DNA from: Fasciola hepatica
Lineage: Eukaryota; Platyhelminthes; Trematoda; Plagiorchiida; Fasciolidae
Reading direction: 5' to 3'
Assembly: GCA_948099385.1 (NCBI GenBank)
Contig: CANUEZ040000113.1
Location: forward strand, 9,064,501-9,128,500
Length of the DNA stretch: 64,000 nucleotides
Shown here: piece by piece, positions 11,386 through 23,300 of the stretch
Position numbering within the stretch: position 1 is the first letter of the stretch
Layout: each line of letters opens with the position of its first letter
Notes under the pieces: model-generated
Database searches by the model: none
What the model was told of the DNA's origin: nothing
The model's input: only the letters and a program-made list of their open reading frames with translations
Made by a program: the position numbers and the translations under genes

Positions 11386-14300
11386 TTTTGCTAGCAGATC
11401 AAAGACGGAGATAAAGTTTTTAGCGCATCATTCTACTCCACTGCATGCTTTACTTTCCGAATTCAGTACCGTACCAGATAAAGCAATCAACTGCCCGGGG
11501 AACGAAAGCTTAGTTTACGACCCACCTTGTGAATTTCTGGATATGACTAAAACAACGAGATGGTAATAAACTAGATTATTCTCTCATCTCTCTAATATGT
11601 CAGGGAATGAGGTGGATTGATAGATTAAGTTTGAGCAGTAAACCTGAAATGTTTTAGTATGTACCTTCGTGCTTAACTCGTCGGTGGAAATCCATGGATG
11701 CAGTCCGTACGGCTGCTTCATCATCAACAGTAGTGTGTATCCATGGTGTCTCAACTGGGAACTGCTCGGACTTGAATATCTTATGGAGTAGTGACTTTCA
11801 TGCTGAAATCATTAGACTATCCCTCCTGATGTTCAGTGAATCACAGTGCACAGTAACAATAAAGAGCTACGATCAGGACAGAACGAAAACTACAACGATT
11901 TAACATTTCCACGTCACGAATGACTAACAAAGCGGACGAAGAGGCTACCAGAGTCATCAAACTTGTGCTAGATGCAGCGCTGGCCCCGGGGAGTTTCACC
12001 TGTACGATCTGCAAGGATATATATAGAAAGGAAACACGACCAGCTAAAGCTCACTAGGTGTTTAAGCAAGTATCAGCTGCTACAGTAAAGATGGGTACTG
12101 GCTTTAGATGCTGACAAGTTGTCTTTCCTACAGCGATCGACTCCCATGACGTACATTTTCTCACTAGGGACCATAGTGAACCGAAAGCTAAAAATGAGGG
12201 CTAATTTTAATGCTACTCGTAGAGCATACAGCATACAGCATACAATCAAGTTGCTCTGCTCGTCACTGACCGCTTTGGGCCTTTCACGCTGTGGTTTTGT
12301 CTGACTGATAATCGATTCTCTGGTGAATAATCTGATCAACGACTTGACCCACTTTCGTTGATACAGTCTTTTCTGTGCCCATTGTGCCACGTATAGATCC
12401 TATCTCAACCCATAGCGCATCCACAACCACACAGGCGCATGTATGCACGACCTTGCATATATTCCACGGTTATGCCTGTGTACGACATGCCTCATTCGGT
12501 CACTACGTTTGAAAGTTGACTCACTGATTCGGACTTTTTCCCTCTCTAGCTTAACCAGTTAGACGGTTGTGGACAGTAAAATGTACGAGTGGGATGCCAG
12601 TTCGTGGAAAAAACCATTGCAGTTTGTATCGTTGTAGTACCTCATCAAACAGCATCCCTGTTGCAGTCACCATTATAAGGAAGCATGCATACTGAACTCA
12701 TTTTAGGCACTTGTTGATGGGGCTTCTTAAAAGTACTAGCGATGTGATACTTCCGTGTACTTTTATTTATGAAAGAATGTATCTAATTACACGACGAACC
12801 GTTTTATACCATTTCGGGGTTGAAAAAACCCTCTTGATATAACTGGGATTGTACCTGGACTGGGGAAGATGCTGAGGTGGAATGGCAAAGTGATGAACTA
12901 GCACGAAACAGACCGTCAATGGTCTTAAGAAAAAAAATTAAGTTTTGTGAGCAGATAGGATTGCTGGTTAACTCACTGAGGGCATCACGATTTGGGTGGG
13001 AATACAGAAGAATAAAGCCACATGGTTGTTGTTCATTAGTAGATGAATGGATGGGGCATATGGTCCTATGGGATAGAAGAAGTGGTTTCGCAGGGAGGGT
13101 GAATTCAGTTGCTCGGCTCTGAACCTGTCTACTCGGACACGAAACTTACCAAAGGGGTTGATTAGAAGGGCTCGAAACCAATCTTTCCGAGTGACTTCCC
13201 CAGATTTGAGGCTTACTACTTCCGCGCTATACAGTAGATTTTCGTGTGGTACACGAAATTTAGAGGACATCTTAAAATGAAAAACAAGCTATGACTGGAA
13301 CATTATCACTCTAAATTCCCATCGTTATTCCTGTGTTATCAATTAACTGCTTTTTGCTACACAGAAGTCACGTATTACCATAAATCAGACGACTATCGAG
13401 AAAACAGAAACCACAAATACTTGGTGGGCTTGGGAAAGAGATTGCGATCTCGAATCAATCTAAGATCTGCTCACCGTAGTCTCATAATTCCTGATTACAT
13501 TTGGTGACGAATAGCCCATTTTTTAGATGAAACTTACCCGGCTTTTCCTTTGCACACCTAAAGCAGGATTATTGCTGAGGTTGGCAAAAAATTTAACCAT
13601 TCCGATGTGGCTCTGCCGGTATAGCAGGTGGGTTAGAAGTTAACAATTGGATCCATAATTTACACTTGACTTGATCAAATAAAAGTTGAAGACGAGAAAC
13701 ACGAGTGGAATTTTTGCGTAAAAGTTTTGAAAACGCCGATAAAATAACTGCAATATTACCTCGTCTTCAGGAATTTCCACCCCAGTAAGAAATCAGTGGT
13801 ACACGGCGGTTGCATTTAACCCTTCGTGTAGAAACAATTTATTCTATCAGGATTCGGGAATGCTGTAGGTGTGATTTCACCATAAAATAACCGTGAACAT
13901 GGTGGCCATGATAACCGTAATAGTCAGCTCAGTCAAGAATTAACTGTAATGTTCTCGTCAGAACATTTGAAAAGAGAATTTGACTAAAACGAACCAACTC
14001 CTGGATCAGGCTTGCTCCACTTCTGAACACCGTACCGCAAGCATCCGCTCTCCTCCAGTTTACGTGTGATACCACTTCAGCCCATTGTATTGTCTTCTTC
14101 CGGGCTCTGTACGGCAGTGGCTCTACCGTTTCTTCGATAAAGGACTTAACAAACGAGGTTATGGTGGTCTACCTGATCGAGTCAGGCACGTGTGCACGAA
14201 GGCTACCTTCACTAAGCTTGCATAACCAACACTTTAACTAATACACTGTCATAGGTATTGCTATCTTTTACACTTCTGCCGGATGTACAGCGTCTGAAAT

Positions 14301-15984
14301 TATCGTCATTGGGATATCCCAGATTTGAAATATTCACTTGTTAGAAAAGGATCTTTTTAAACTGAAACGCCCCAATTACTGCCTTGAAAGTTCGGCGGAA
14401 AATCTCTCCGGATGTTCTGTTAACTGAACTAATTATCCAAGAACTTACCTTATTACATGAGACTGAAGACAAAGATAAAAAAGGTTGCCATCTGGTGCAG
14501 TATAACTATGGAGTGTGTTCGGAAAATGGCAAGATCTTTTGATCTAACCCAGCAAAATGTTCATTGTAAACTACTGAGCTTTCACGGATTAACCAGTAAG
14601 AGATTTATTCAAATGGATAAATAAATTGATTTATGCAGTGGCTGAGAATGCACAATAATCTATGGAAGACGAATTGCTCAAAACAGATTCATTAAAAGTG
14701 TCTACATATAGGATAATAGGCACCTCCAAACAATCAAGGCTAAAGTACCTCGATAATAATATTTAAACCCCATCATTCATACTCTCAGAGTGGGCATTTT
14801 TGTTATTTTCTTTCATTTCATGACTCTGTGAGGATACATTGGAATAGGCATGATTCACAGTCATATGGGTCCATTGCACTGAGAGAAACAATGGTCAAAT
14901 TAAATCCTGAGAACTGCAGTAGAAAACCGTGTACAGCCTCATGAGGTACGGAGTGTTAACCAGCAGGGCTGAAACGGAATGCTATCTATTACAGTAGATT
15001 TCCAGTGGTTCGAACAGTACACCTGAAACCTGACAATCTGTGACACGTAGTAAAGTTCTTTTGAGAGAAGAAACTCGTATGGACAACGAGGGATTCTTTT
15101 ATGATGTGCATGTCGTTCTCCTTTGCAAAAGTTATCTTTGACAAATGATGTCTTTTTCGTTACGGTGGTGCGTCCTCGTTAGTTGACACGTTGGTGTCCT
15201 TTGCAATTTTTGAGAGCCATGTCCTTCTTTTATTTAGCAACATCACATTTGTTTATGTATGCGTTAAAGCTACTTTTTTTGTTCTTTCTCAGATGCAGTC
15301 TTAAACAGTAGAACAAAAAGATCACTTTCCATTATTCTACCAATGGCTAAACCTCCAAATTCCCAGTCTATCAGTTTGATCGCTTAAGACCAAATCGAAC
15401 ATTTCTGTCTAAGCTTTGGTCATTAAGAACAAGCCACCACGTCCCTCGATTCTTAGCTGATACCATGAAACTATTGCCAGGTCTCTTAAAGTTACTTCGA
15501 ACTGAACTGGTGGTGGTGATAGTTTGGATGACACTGGTAGGGATTCTGCTGATGCTGATTCTGGGGATTGCGACTGCTATTATTCAGGAGTGAATGAAGG
15601 TTGGGATCATGGGGACAGATGTAGTGGAAAGTAAGTTGGACTTACAAGTAAGAGAAACTGTAGGAAGGAAGCGATATTTGTTTAGTGTTTACATATTAGG
15701 AGTAAACGCAGAATGTGCTTAGTGTTGCTCGGCTTCTTCCGTGCTACTTCAGTTTTTGGGTTTTAGGATAATGCGAGCTTGTAAAAACCTCGATTTTTCA
15801 ATATAGGGTAATAGATTGACATGAGAGATCTTTATCCACAGGATTTACAACCTTTTAGCTCACGGTTAATTAGAAGGTAGTCGGTGAAGCCTTAAACACC
15901 ATTTAAAAAAGTGTTTTTATTTTCCTGCATGTTGTCGCGTGAAGTGTGAGGATTGTACCTTACCGGTACCCAAAAGGACGCTAC
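11386..15984. other. Longest gene-free stretch
   Basis: I see no recognisable genes or mobile elements. From about 13270 to 15900 there is no open frame of 60 codons on either strand. The scattered frames at 11354-13270 have no recognisable domains. Confidence 0.5.
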
Positions 15985-16090
15985 ATTATTACGGACCCCG
16001 AGGCTTTGACCCTGAAAAGGGTTGAATCTCGAAGTCCCAGATTATCAGGCGTTGTTACGAGTCCGAAGACACTCGAACCGTTTGCAACTC
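15985..16090 (-). repeat. SINE family A fragment, minus orientation
   Basis: The plus-strand text aagtcccag...tcaggcgttgttacga followed by gtccgaagac lines up with the family A tail at 30160-30205 (aagtcccagcaggtcaggcg, then tggtaacgatccagacgac). No tRNA-like head was found, so this is a body fragment. Confidence 0.55.
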
Positions 16091-16443
16091 AAGTGAGCAC
16101 GAAGCGTTGGTTTGGGAACTCACTATATGAACCACGAAAGTTAGGGTCATTCACAGTTTCCGCCATATTCTAAGGTAGCTAGATGTAGTCTCATACTGAT
16201 GGATTTGAATCACGGTTTATCAGTTGATTCCCATTTCTGAAGAAAGATTTCACAATTTTCCAACTACAATGAAAATATTCTCATCAATCTAGCTTACACA
16301 TAAGGAGTGGTGGTGGCCACTTCTTATAGAAGAGTATACCGGGCAATCACCACTGTGATTTGTTGATACTTCTACATCAGTTAGTCACAACCAAACAGGA
16401 AAAAGACGACATTGCGGTTGCGAGTTGATACATTTGAGGTAAC
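16091..16443. other. No gene seen
   Basis: Nothing recognisable between the SINE fragment and the hammerhead palindrome. Confidence 0.4.
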
Positions 16444-16479
16444 TAGTATCTATGAATGGATTCACGAAGGTTATATGAA

Positions 16480-16524
16480 GCACGCGACAAGTTTCGCGAG
16501 GACTGCCACCCATCAGGTACGTGT
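16480..16524 (-). ncRNA. Degenerate hammerhead ribozyme motif (H1, left half)
   Basis: On the minus strand, CUGAUGG (expected CUGAUGA) is followed by a stem II region, CGC-GAAAC, UUGUC as the cleavage triplet context, and GCGUGC as the 3' strand of stem I. GAAAC and GUC are intact. One core base (A to G) and several stem I pairs are lost, so cleavage activity is unlikely. Confidence 0.55.
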
Positions 16525-16643
16525 ATCCAGTACTTGTTCATCCTTTCATTTTTATACTTACTTGTGCTTTCCGTATGTATTTCATTCACAAATATATGGA
16601 GTGTACAAGTTCAAAAACAAATGAACGGAAGAGTACTAAATAC

Positions 16644-16686
16644 GATTACCTGATGAAGGGCAGTAACCGCCAAACGGATCGTGTGC
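16644..16686 (+). ncRNA. Degenerate hammerhead ribozyme motif (H1, right half)
   Basis: CUGAUGA (16650-16656) is intact. It is followed by AGGG-CAGUAA-CCGC, then CAAAC where GAAAC is expected, GGAUC at the cleavage site, and GUGUGC as the 3' strand of stem I. The changed GAAA box predicts an inactive ribozyme. Confidence 0.6.
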
Positions 16687-16721
16687 TTCCGAAGAACTTA
16701 GTCCATTCATCTATAGCACTA

Positions 16722-17559
16722 CTGACATCAAACATTGAAATCATCCTCGTCAGTCTAGAAAAGACGTTCTCGAGAAGCAGGACAACCATACGTGAAATCC
16801 AGAGCAGAATTTACCAAATGCGACTTATCACCCAACACAACACATTCCAAGAGCAAAATCCGGGCGAGAGAGAGAAAAAAACGAAACGACCACAGATCAT
16901 CTGCGCGGTTTGTTCTGCCATTTGCTGAGCGAGCGTGAACAGCCAAGACTTCTCCGGAATAAAGTAACCAAGTGAAGTGATACAAACAGGGAGTGTATTA
17001 TGATGGTCAGTTTCAGAGAAAATGATTGTTGAATTATTTGACAACTGGACCTTTTCCCCCAAAACACTGGATTGTGAGAACAGCTGTCTAGTTGCAGTAT
17101 GATTTGTGATTGACACCGAGTTGCATCTCCCTTGTTTATCGCGAACAAAACTTATGCCTCTCAATACCAGATTGTACTGGAGAATTCAGTGCACGGCCAG
17201 TACAGTTCGCTGTTTTCTACACAGCTAAGGAAAGGTGAATGTCATTTTTTCCCATATCGGTACCAGCTACTGCCATTAATCTCCGGCAAGTAGATCTTCA
17301 GTTTCATTTTTTTTGCTTCTCCGTTTTCCTCATGGTTTAACTTCCCCGTAACCTCACCCAAATACATGAGACATTCAGATGGAACGAAATTGGCATTACA
17401 AATATGTGTGACAAGTTCGTTTAATCTACAGCAGTCCCATTCAACTGCCAAAGTGATTTCGATGAGATTGAAATACCCACGGTCGATAAAACCTTTATCA
17501 GATTTGACCAGGACTGAGACAAAACTGATCGTCGGCTTCTTGAGAGTTTGAACCAAAGT
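16722..17559. other. No gene recognised
   Basis: A minus-strand frame of 104 codons (17242-17556) and overlapping frames at 16811-17164 are open, but none shows a domain I recognise. They are left uncalled. Confidence 0.35.
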
Positions 17560-17785
17560 ACGGCCATCACCTACGATTTAGTGTCGCATGCGCTCTACCA
17601 ATAAGGCTACAAGGCCTCGTTGGGAGCTTCGGATATATCACCAAAGGACCATGCTAGTTCTTCGCCGATTCGAACAATGTCCACAACCCCGGTATGGCCA
17701 CGTAGTTCAAGTGATGGTTCTTGATGGTTACTGAGAGGTGCGTGGCATCCGTGCTAGAGATCGAACCTCAATGAGGCCGTAGGTT
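17560..17785 (-). repeat. tRNA-like SINE, permuted (tail then head)
   Basis: On the minus strand a B-box-like gaggttcgatctctagc (about 17770) comes first. About 180 bases later comes an A-box-like tgtagccttattggtagagcg (about 17605). This reversed order fits the end of one SINE unit joined to the start of another, that is, a tandem dimer with outer parts missing. Family not identified. Confidence 0.5.
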
Positions 17786-18630
17786 TTTAATTTTATAGTC
17801 AATTCAAGATTTGCTAGAAAATGCTAACCAGCAAAACGAAAGGACTTTCGGATTTTGTTCCCCACCTACTCCGGTAGATCTCAATTAGTGGGAAATTCAT
17901 TTTACTTTTCGATATGAAAAATGCGAGTGGATTCTCCAATATATATATTTATATGCTTTATATGTCTACGAAACGGAATACTTCCAAAAAACATTAGTTG
18001 CAATCCGCCTGTATGTTCAGAACCTGCGAGAAGGATAACCAATTCATATTGCAAGCGGATGCACCGCGAGCTAATCAATGACGCTCACCGAAGAAAATGT
18101 GCCTACGAAACCCAACAAAACCAATCAGAGATGGAAGCTACAAAATCACTTGATAACAACTGGGTGGTAAGAATAAAAAGTTTCATCGAATTGACATCGA
18201 ACGCAAACCCGGCTAAGGTCACAAAAAGACTAACAAGGAAATTCAGCGAGCTCAAACCAACAGAATCTGAATAGGTCAAACCAAGCCATAACTTTTCACA
18301 ACACCAACTGCTCCCAACCGAAACATCTGTTTTGTTGAAAGGACTAACATTCAACTACGCCGATGCCAGGCCAGCCAACTTTGTCGCCCCAGTCAAAGCC
18401 GGAATAAGTAGATGCCCAGTGACAGAAGAAGTACGTCAACAGATACGATCTAAGATCTACAGACAACTCAAGCGACCTAGATGAGTACACAACCTTTCCT
18501 AACCATGAAGTGAGGGCTGTAGAAACATTACCAAAAGATCGAAAAATGGTCATTCTCCCCGGAGATAAAGGCAAGGCAATCGCAATACTCTACAACTCGG
18601 ATTATAAGGAGAAGATAAAAATGCTACTCT

Positions 18631-20200
18631 GTGACGAGGAAACCTACCAACCAGCTACAGGAATTCCGATCAAAAAAATATCAAGCTAAAATTTCCACAG
18701 CAATAACCACAGTCAAAAAAGACAAGAAGATGGCAGACGATTTATACAAACGTGTGAAACCCATGGAAGATCCAACTCCACGACTCTACGGACCTCCTAA
18801 GGTTCACAAACTGCAGGTGCCACTACAACCAATCGTCGCGTCCACTACAGCCCCGAACTATCAACTAGCCAAATATCTTTTCAGCCTCTTGCGTCTGACT
18901 CTTCCAGAGGACAGCTACGACACAAAAAGTCCCATTGCTTGTCTGGAACAACTAAGAAACTTTAAAATGAAAACAGAAGAAATGATGGTTTTCTTTGACG
19001 TGACATCACTGTTCACGAACATCCCAAGTCAACTGGCCTTAGACGGAATCCGAAGCCTGATAGAAAACGACTCCAGTCTACAGGAGAGAACGATGTTGTC
19101 AACGAAGAACTTAATGGGTCTGGTGGATCTCGGCCTGGAAACCTATTTCTAATTCATTGGAAAAACAAATACGAGGCCCACCGATGGGGTCGCCGCTTTC
19201 AGACCTGCTAGCAGACGCGTTCATGAAGCAATTCGAAGCCAAAGCATTCGAAACAATTAGACCTCGTTTGTGGATCAGATACGTTGACGACACATTTGTG
19301 ACACTAGAAAAGTCTCAACTAGACTGATTTCATCAACATCTGAACACACTCGTACCAGGAATAAAATTCACAAAGAAAAAAGAGTGCAAGACAAAAATGC
19401 CGTTTCTCGACATTCTGATCATGAGGCAAACAAGCGGAAACCTAGAAACAACGGTCTATTGGAAACCAACGACAACCGACAGCATACTGAACTTCCAAAG
19501 CAATCACCCACCATGTCACTTGAAGAGCTGTGTGCGCACCCTATTCCACCGGGCCGACACACAGCAGCACACCCGAACTCCGAAAAAAGGAACCGATCAG
19601 GCTTTTCAGGTTGTTCTTGGCAAAAGGTTACCCCAAAAAGCTTCGTAAACTCTTGTATTCGAAATAACAAAACAAGCCAAGAGGAAAGCAGCCCAGAAAG
19701 CATAGTAGTGCTACCATACATACGAGGAGTATCAGAGGCCGTAGATCGCAAGCTAAAACCGTCGGACATCAGAGTTGCCCACAAACCCGTCAGCACCCTG
19801 CGGACAGCCCTATTCAACGGAAAAGACCGTGTGGACCGGCACGATCAATCAGGAGTGGTCTATGCTATCCCATGTCTAGGATGTGATAAGGAATACATAG
19901 GCGAGACAGGTAAACAACTACGCGCTCGACTACACGAACACAAACTAGCATCACGATGCACCGACCCACACTCACCGATTTCTAACCACGGCACAGAGAC
20001 AGGTGACGAGGTCAAAATCGATAGCTCAAGGGTGGTTCCCGAGCAAAGAAGAAGGGGGAGGGCCTGATCCTCGAAGCTCTACATTCGATCAACTCGTTCA
20101 ACCGACACGTCGATGTTGATAAGCATTACGTCACCCTGGCAAAACCGGTGGAGAAAAGTCGAAAAACGGACAGACCAGCAACACATTAAAAACGTGCAGA
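18631..20200 (+). pseudogene. Penelope-like RT / GIY-YIG endonuclease, broken ORF
   Basis: The first RT block lies in one frame to 19152, where it stops. The next block (19157-19650) is in a shifted frame, with an in-frame stop near 19324. The connector and endonuclease then lie in a third frame to 20067, and the C-terminal tail (about 20040-20190) is shifted again. The RT aspartates (motif A FFDV and motif C YVDD) and the endonuclease YIGET with its downstream RLHEH are all retained. The decay is therefore mainly by indels, not by loss of the active site. Overall length (over 500 codons in the RT-EN part) is normal for the family. Confidence 0.85.
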
Positions 20201-20230
20201 ACCAGCTGTCCCATTTGCACACTCACTCAC

Positions 20231-20281
20231 GTTTGACAACGAGTCCTAGTTTGGATCGAAACGTCAAAATAAGCGTTTTAC
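20231..20281 (+). ncRNA. Hammerhead-like remnant at the 3' end of PLE-1
   Basis: UUGACAA stands where CUGAUGA is expected. It is followed by GAGUCC-UAGUUU-GGAUC, the intact box GAAAC (20258-20262), and a possible stem III AAACG/CGUUU. Penelope elements commonly carry minimal hammerheads next to the ORF, and the position supports that reading. The first core box is too changed for activity. A chance resemblance cannot be excluded. Confidence 0.4.
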
Positions 20282-20312
20282 AACTCAGAGTAAGCCTTGA
20301 CTTATCCGTAAG

Positions 20313-20314
<2 letters not shown>

Positions 20315-20377
<63 letters not shown>
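20315..20377. repeat. (TA)n microsatellite after PLE-1
   Basis: About 31 uninterrupted TA units directly following the Penelope-like 3' region. Confidence 0.97.
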
Positions 20378-20380
<3 letters not shown>

Positions 20381-23300
20381 TCCAACGAATGTCTAACCGA
20401 CTAACTGCACTGAATAGAACATTCTAGTTGGCGTGCGCTAGAAAACGGTATGCATAATGAAGGATCACGTCAATCACTTTATTATCAAGTTAGCAAGTTC
20501 AGTTAGCCCGGATTACTGTTCTTCTTTATGGAAGAGCACAAGCCCGGAAAACTCGGACAGCTCAGATACTCACAATCTGTGTCTGGATATTGAAAATGTC
20601 ATAAACAATCCACATAAGCCTTGCGTAGTGGGACTAACATGATTTGATGTGTTTTGTCCAACTTCGATGCCTTCTTCAGTAATACAACTAACTGAACATG
20701 TCGGGCTTAACTTCGAGAGGTAAATCTTCTCGGCACAGCTTTGTTGATACGGTTTGTTTATCTCTCTCCCCCCCCCCTCTCTCTCTCTCTCTCTCTTCCC
20801 CTTCTGTCACGCACAGGCTCTCACGTATGTGTTTCAGTGTCATGTATTGTTTCTCTATTAGGATGGTTTTCAGAAGCCTTCGATCGTTGAGCTTCATATT
20901 CAGGTAGCAAACATCATGACAACTCGGTGTGAAACCTACATACTGGTGATCTAACGGAGTTCTATGGTGGGTGAGATTCGCGCAGCAATAGAAAAGGTCA
21001 AAGGTCTGACTGGGTTTTTTAGTGCGGCTCCTTATAAAAAAAGTCAAATATTAATCAGAAACTATACAAATCTCAACGGTAACCTCTCCGTGAATTAGAT
21101 TTGGCCAAATGCAAGGAATTCAGGATTGCTCGAAGTTTGCGCGGTCAAGTCAACGAAGTATATGGCAATAATGAGGGTCAAAGGTCACTGGACAAGATCA
21201 GTTCAAGCAGTAATCCGAAAGTTCGCTTTGCGGTTCAGTTAGTGAAAAAGAGAATTCTCCCAGCTGAGAGAAGTACGTCTGCAGCCATGCTTCGTCTAGA
21301 ATTCGTTCACACAGTTCCCGATCAGACTGACCTGCTGCTCACAGGCCATATTCAATAGTTAGCAAACAGTTGACTTACTGTTCCTCTCTTGTAATTTGAA
21401 TGTTCATGACATGGTTGATGGTTTCGTTGTTCCTTAAATCTCACTGTTGTGACGGGCTTTCAATAAATCATTGGAATTTTAGTCGAAGTGGCATTTGTCT
21501 GTTACGCAATATGTGCATACAAATCAAGTCAGAACAAGTAGATCAACTGATAATATGACCTAAAAGTAGCGATCTTTTGGAAGCCCAACGATGTCGCTTG
21601 AAAGAACTGAGCGAAAAACTTATAGACCCTCATTTCGGGATGGAATAGGAGGATTTCTCCGGGACAGATAATAGTTTGGTTCAACTTACTGTGTAGTTAT
21701 GGCATTTAAGCAGTTTAATTCATTTTCTTCTTCTAAAGCCGTTCATATTATCCCCTTGGTTAATTCACTTCCAATAAGAAGATTTATCAAGCTTCTTTAA
21801 CGCCAAGATCGACTTTAAAACCATGGAAAACTTTGCAGTAGTTTCACTTTTTTTCAAGAAATGTCACCAGTGTATATCCGCCAAGCCCAACCAGGACTCG
21901 AGCCTAGGGCGCATAGCTTTCAGTGGCACACCTAGGAAGAACTATTTCATTTTCAAGACAGGATTTCTTTTTGTGATTATTATTACGAGGTTTATCTTCC
22001 ATTGTCGACATCATTTACTTTACTTCATTATGACGAATAATACGACAAACGGGAAATTATGAGCATCTGGGTTGATTTCTGTTTACCCCTATTCATCAAC
22101 ATTCCTCCTCTGGTAGTTCAATTTCGGCTGTGAACTTATTATAAAAGAGATATAAAAAAAGTAAGAGGTGACCTCCATTTCCTCCAGTCCGTAAGTGACG
22201 ACTTTCTGTGCTCCATCTTTCTCTGTTCACCGACGGACCAAGTGGTGGTCATTAGAGCACTTATTGCGCGCTTTGGTTTGAGCTTGACGTCGTCGACAGA
22301 CAGTATGCTAGAGCCTGTTCAAAATTCGAACCAAGGCGTGAGCCAATGGAAAGCTTGATAACAGTGGCTCTTTCATCCCATATAAACGATATGTTCTAAG
22401 CCAATAAAATGAGATGATGTGAAGGCAGGTGAGTCCTATCACTAAAGCTACGTGACCACAAAACATCGCGCACTCTGAACAATCGGCTGTAACACCCGAC
22501 TGCCGGTGGTCATAACACCGACAGTTTTTCTCACAAAGTTAAAAGAAAGTGGTTTGAGTATGATTTACAGTAATGCCGGCGCCTCCGATTGATAAACCTG
22601 AAGCATAAAATCCGCAGACAAAATAAGATTATAGACCACAGCTCCTCTCTGCCACGTAAATACGGTAGTTTTATTGGAGACAAGTCATATGAATATTATT
22701 GCAAGTTTTTGTTGCACATTTAGTGAGTTAGAGTAAAACGACGTAAATCTTGCAGTCCGAGAACAAACCTTTACAACAGTTCTGGGTTAATTTCACATGG
22801 GAATCAGATTACCAATCCTGCTTTGAAAAGAGACCGATTGTAGATGAGTGGAAAGACAGAGTGACTTAGAGTGTTCCATAGTTTAGTTTAGTTTAGAATG
22901 GAAGAACTAACACCGAAAGTTTTGGCTCCGACACGCATAGACAGAAGCCTAACGGGGGTTTTCGGCTAGGAATGGCCATTTATAACTATTAACGAGTATA
23001 GTGGAAGAGGAAACCCCCGTTAGTCATGGGGTTCCATGAGATATGGTTTGGTGAACAACCCAAAGCCCATTACGGCAACAGAATTGTAGAGGCCGGCAAT
23101 TAATTTCACACAATTATCCAGTATACCCGATAAAACAATGCTTTTGCTTTCGAATAGCTCAGTAACTAACCGAATTATAAGCACCTTTGACAATGTCTAA
23201 CAGACCACATAAAAGAGTGCTAACTTCGTAGTAAGAACTAATTCTACTGCGGCAATTTCTTGCCTTCTCTCTCTCAGTAAGACTCGATTCAACAGAATGT

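Larger units (their letters stand above)
16444..16721. mobile_element. Palindromic pair of H1 hammerhead repeats
   Basis: Two H1 copies face away from each other around a centre near 16585. The left half reads tatgaatgga, gcacgcgac, tttcgcga, cccatcaggtac, tttttatact. The reverse complement of the right half reads gatgaatgga, gcacacgat, tttggcgg, cttcatcaggta, tttttgaact. Each half carries one hammerhead-like core, minus strand on the left and plus strand on the right. The arms are diverged, at roughly 65-75% by eye, so the pair is old. The layout is the same as at 53762-54404. Confidence 0.72.
17921..20310 (+). mobile_element. Penelope-like element (PLE-1), frameshifted
   Basis: The element encodes a Penelope-type reverse transcriptase followed by a GIY-YIG endonuclease. 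It is a near-complete ORF broken into several frames. Visible in order: an N-terminal basic region (17921-18274), LLKGLTFNYADARPANFV (about 18336), PGDKGKAIAI (about 18560), PRLYGPPKVHK (about 18780), RT motif A FFDVTSLFTNIP (about 18991), QIRGPPMGSPLSDLLADAF (about 19165), the catalytic YVDD (19280-19291), PFLDI (19400), and the endonuclease GVVYAIPC...YIGET...RLHEH (19853-19945). A degenerate hammerhead-like sequence and a TA repeat close the element. Penelope elements are known to prime on exposed ends or nicked DNA and to carry hammerheads in their flanking repeats. Stops and frameshifts make this copy non-autonomous. Confidence 0.88.

Noticed and set aside
17242..17556. 104-codon minus-strand frame as a gene
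   Set aside because: No domain, no supporting neighbours, and length within chance expectation for this size of window.
19419..19817. 132-codon minus-strand frame
   Set aside because: Antisense shadow of the Penelope-like coding region.
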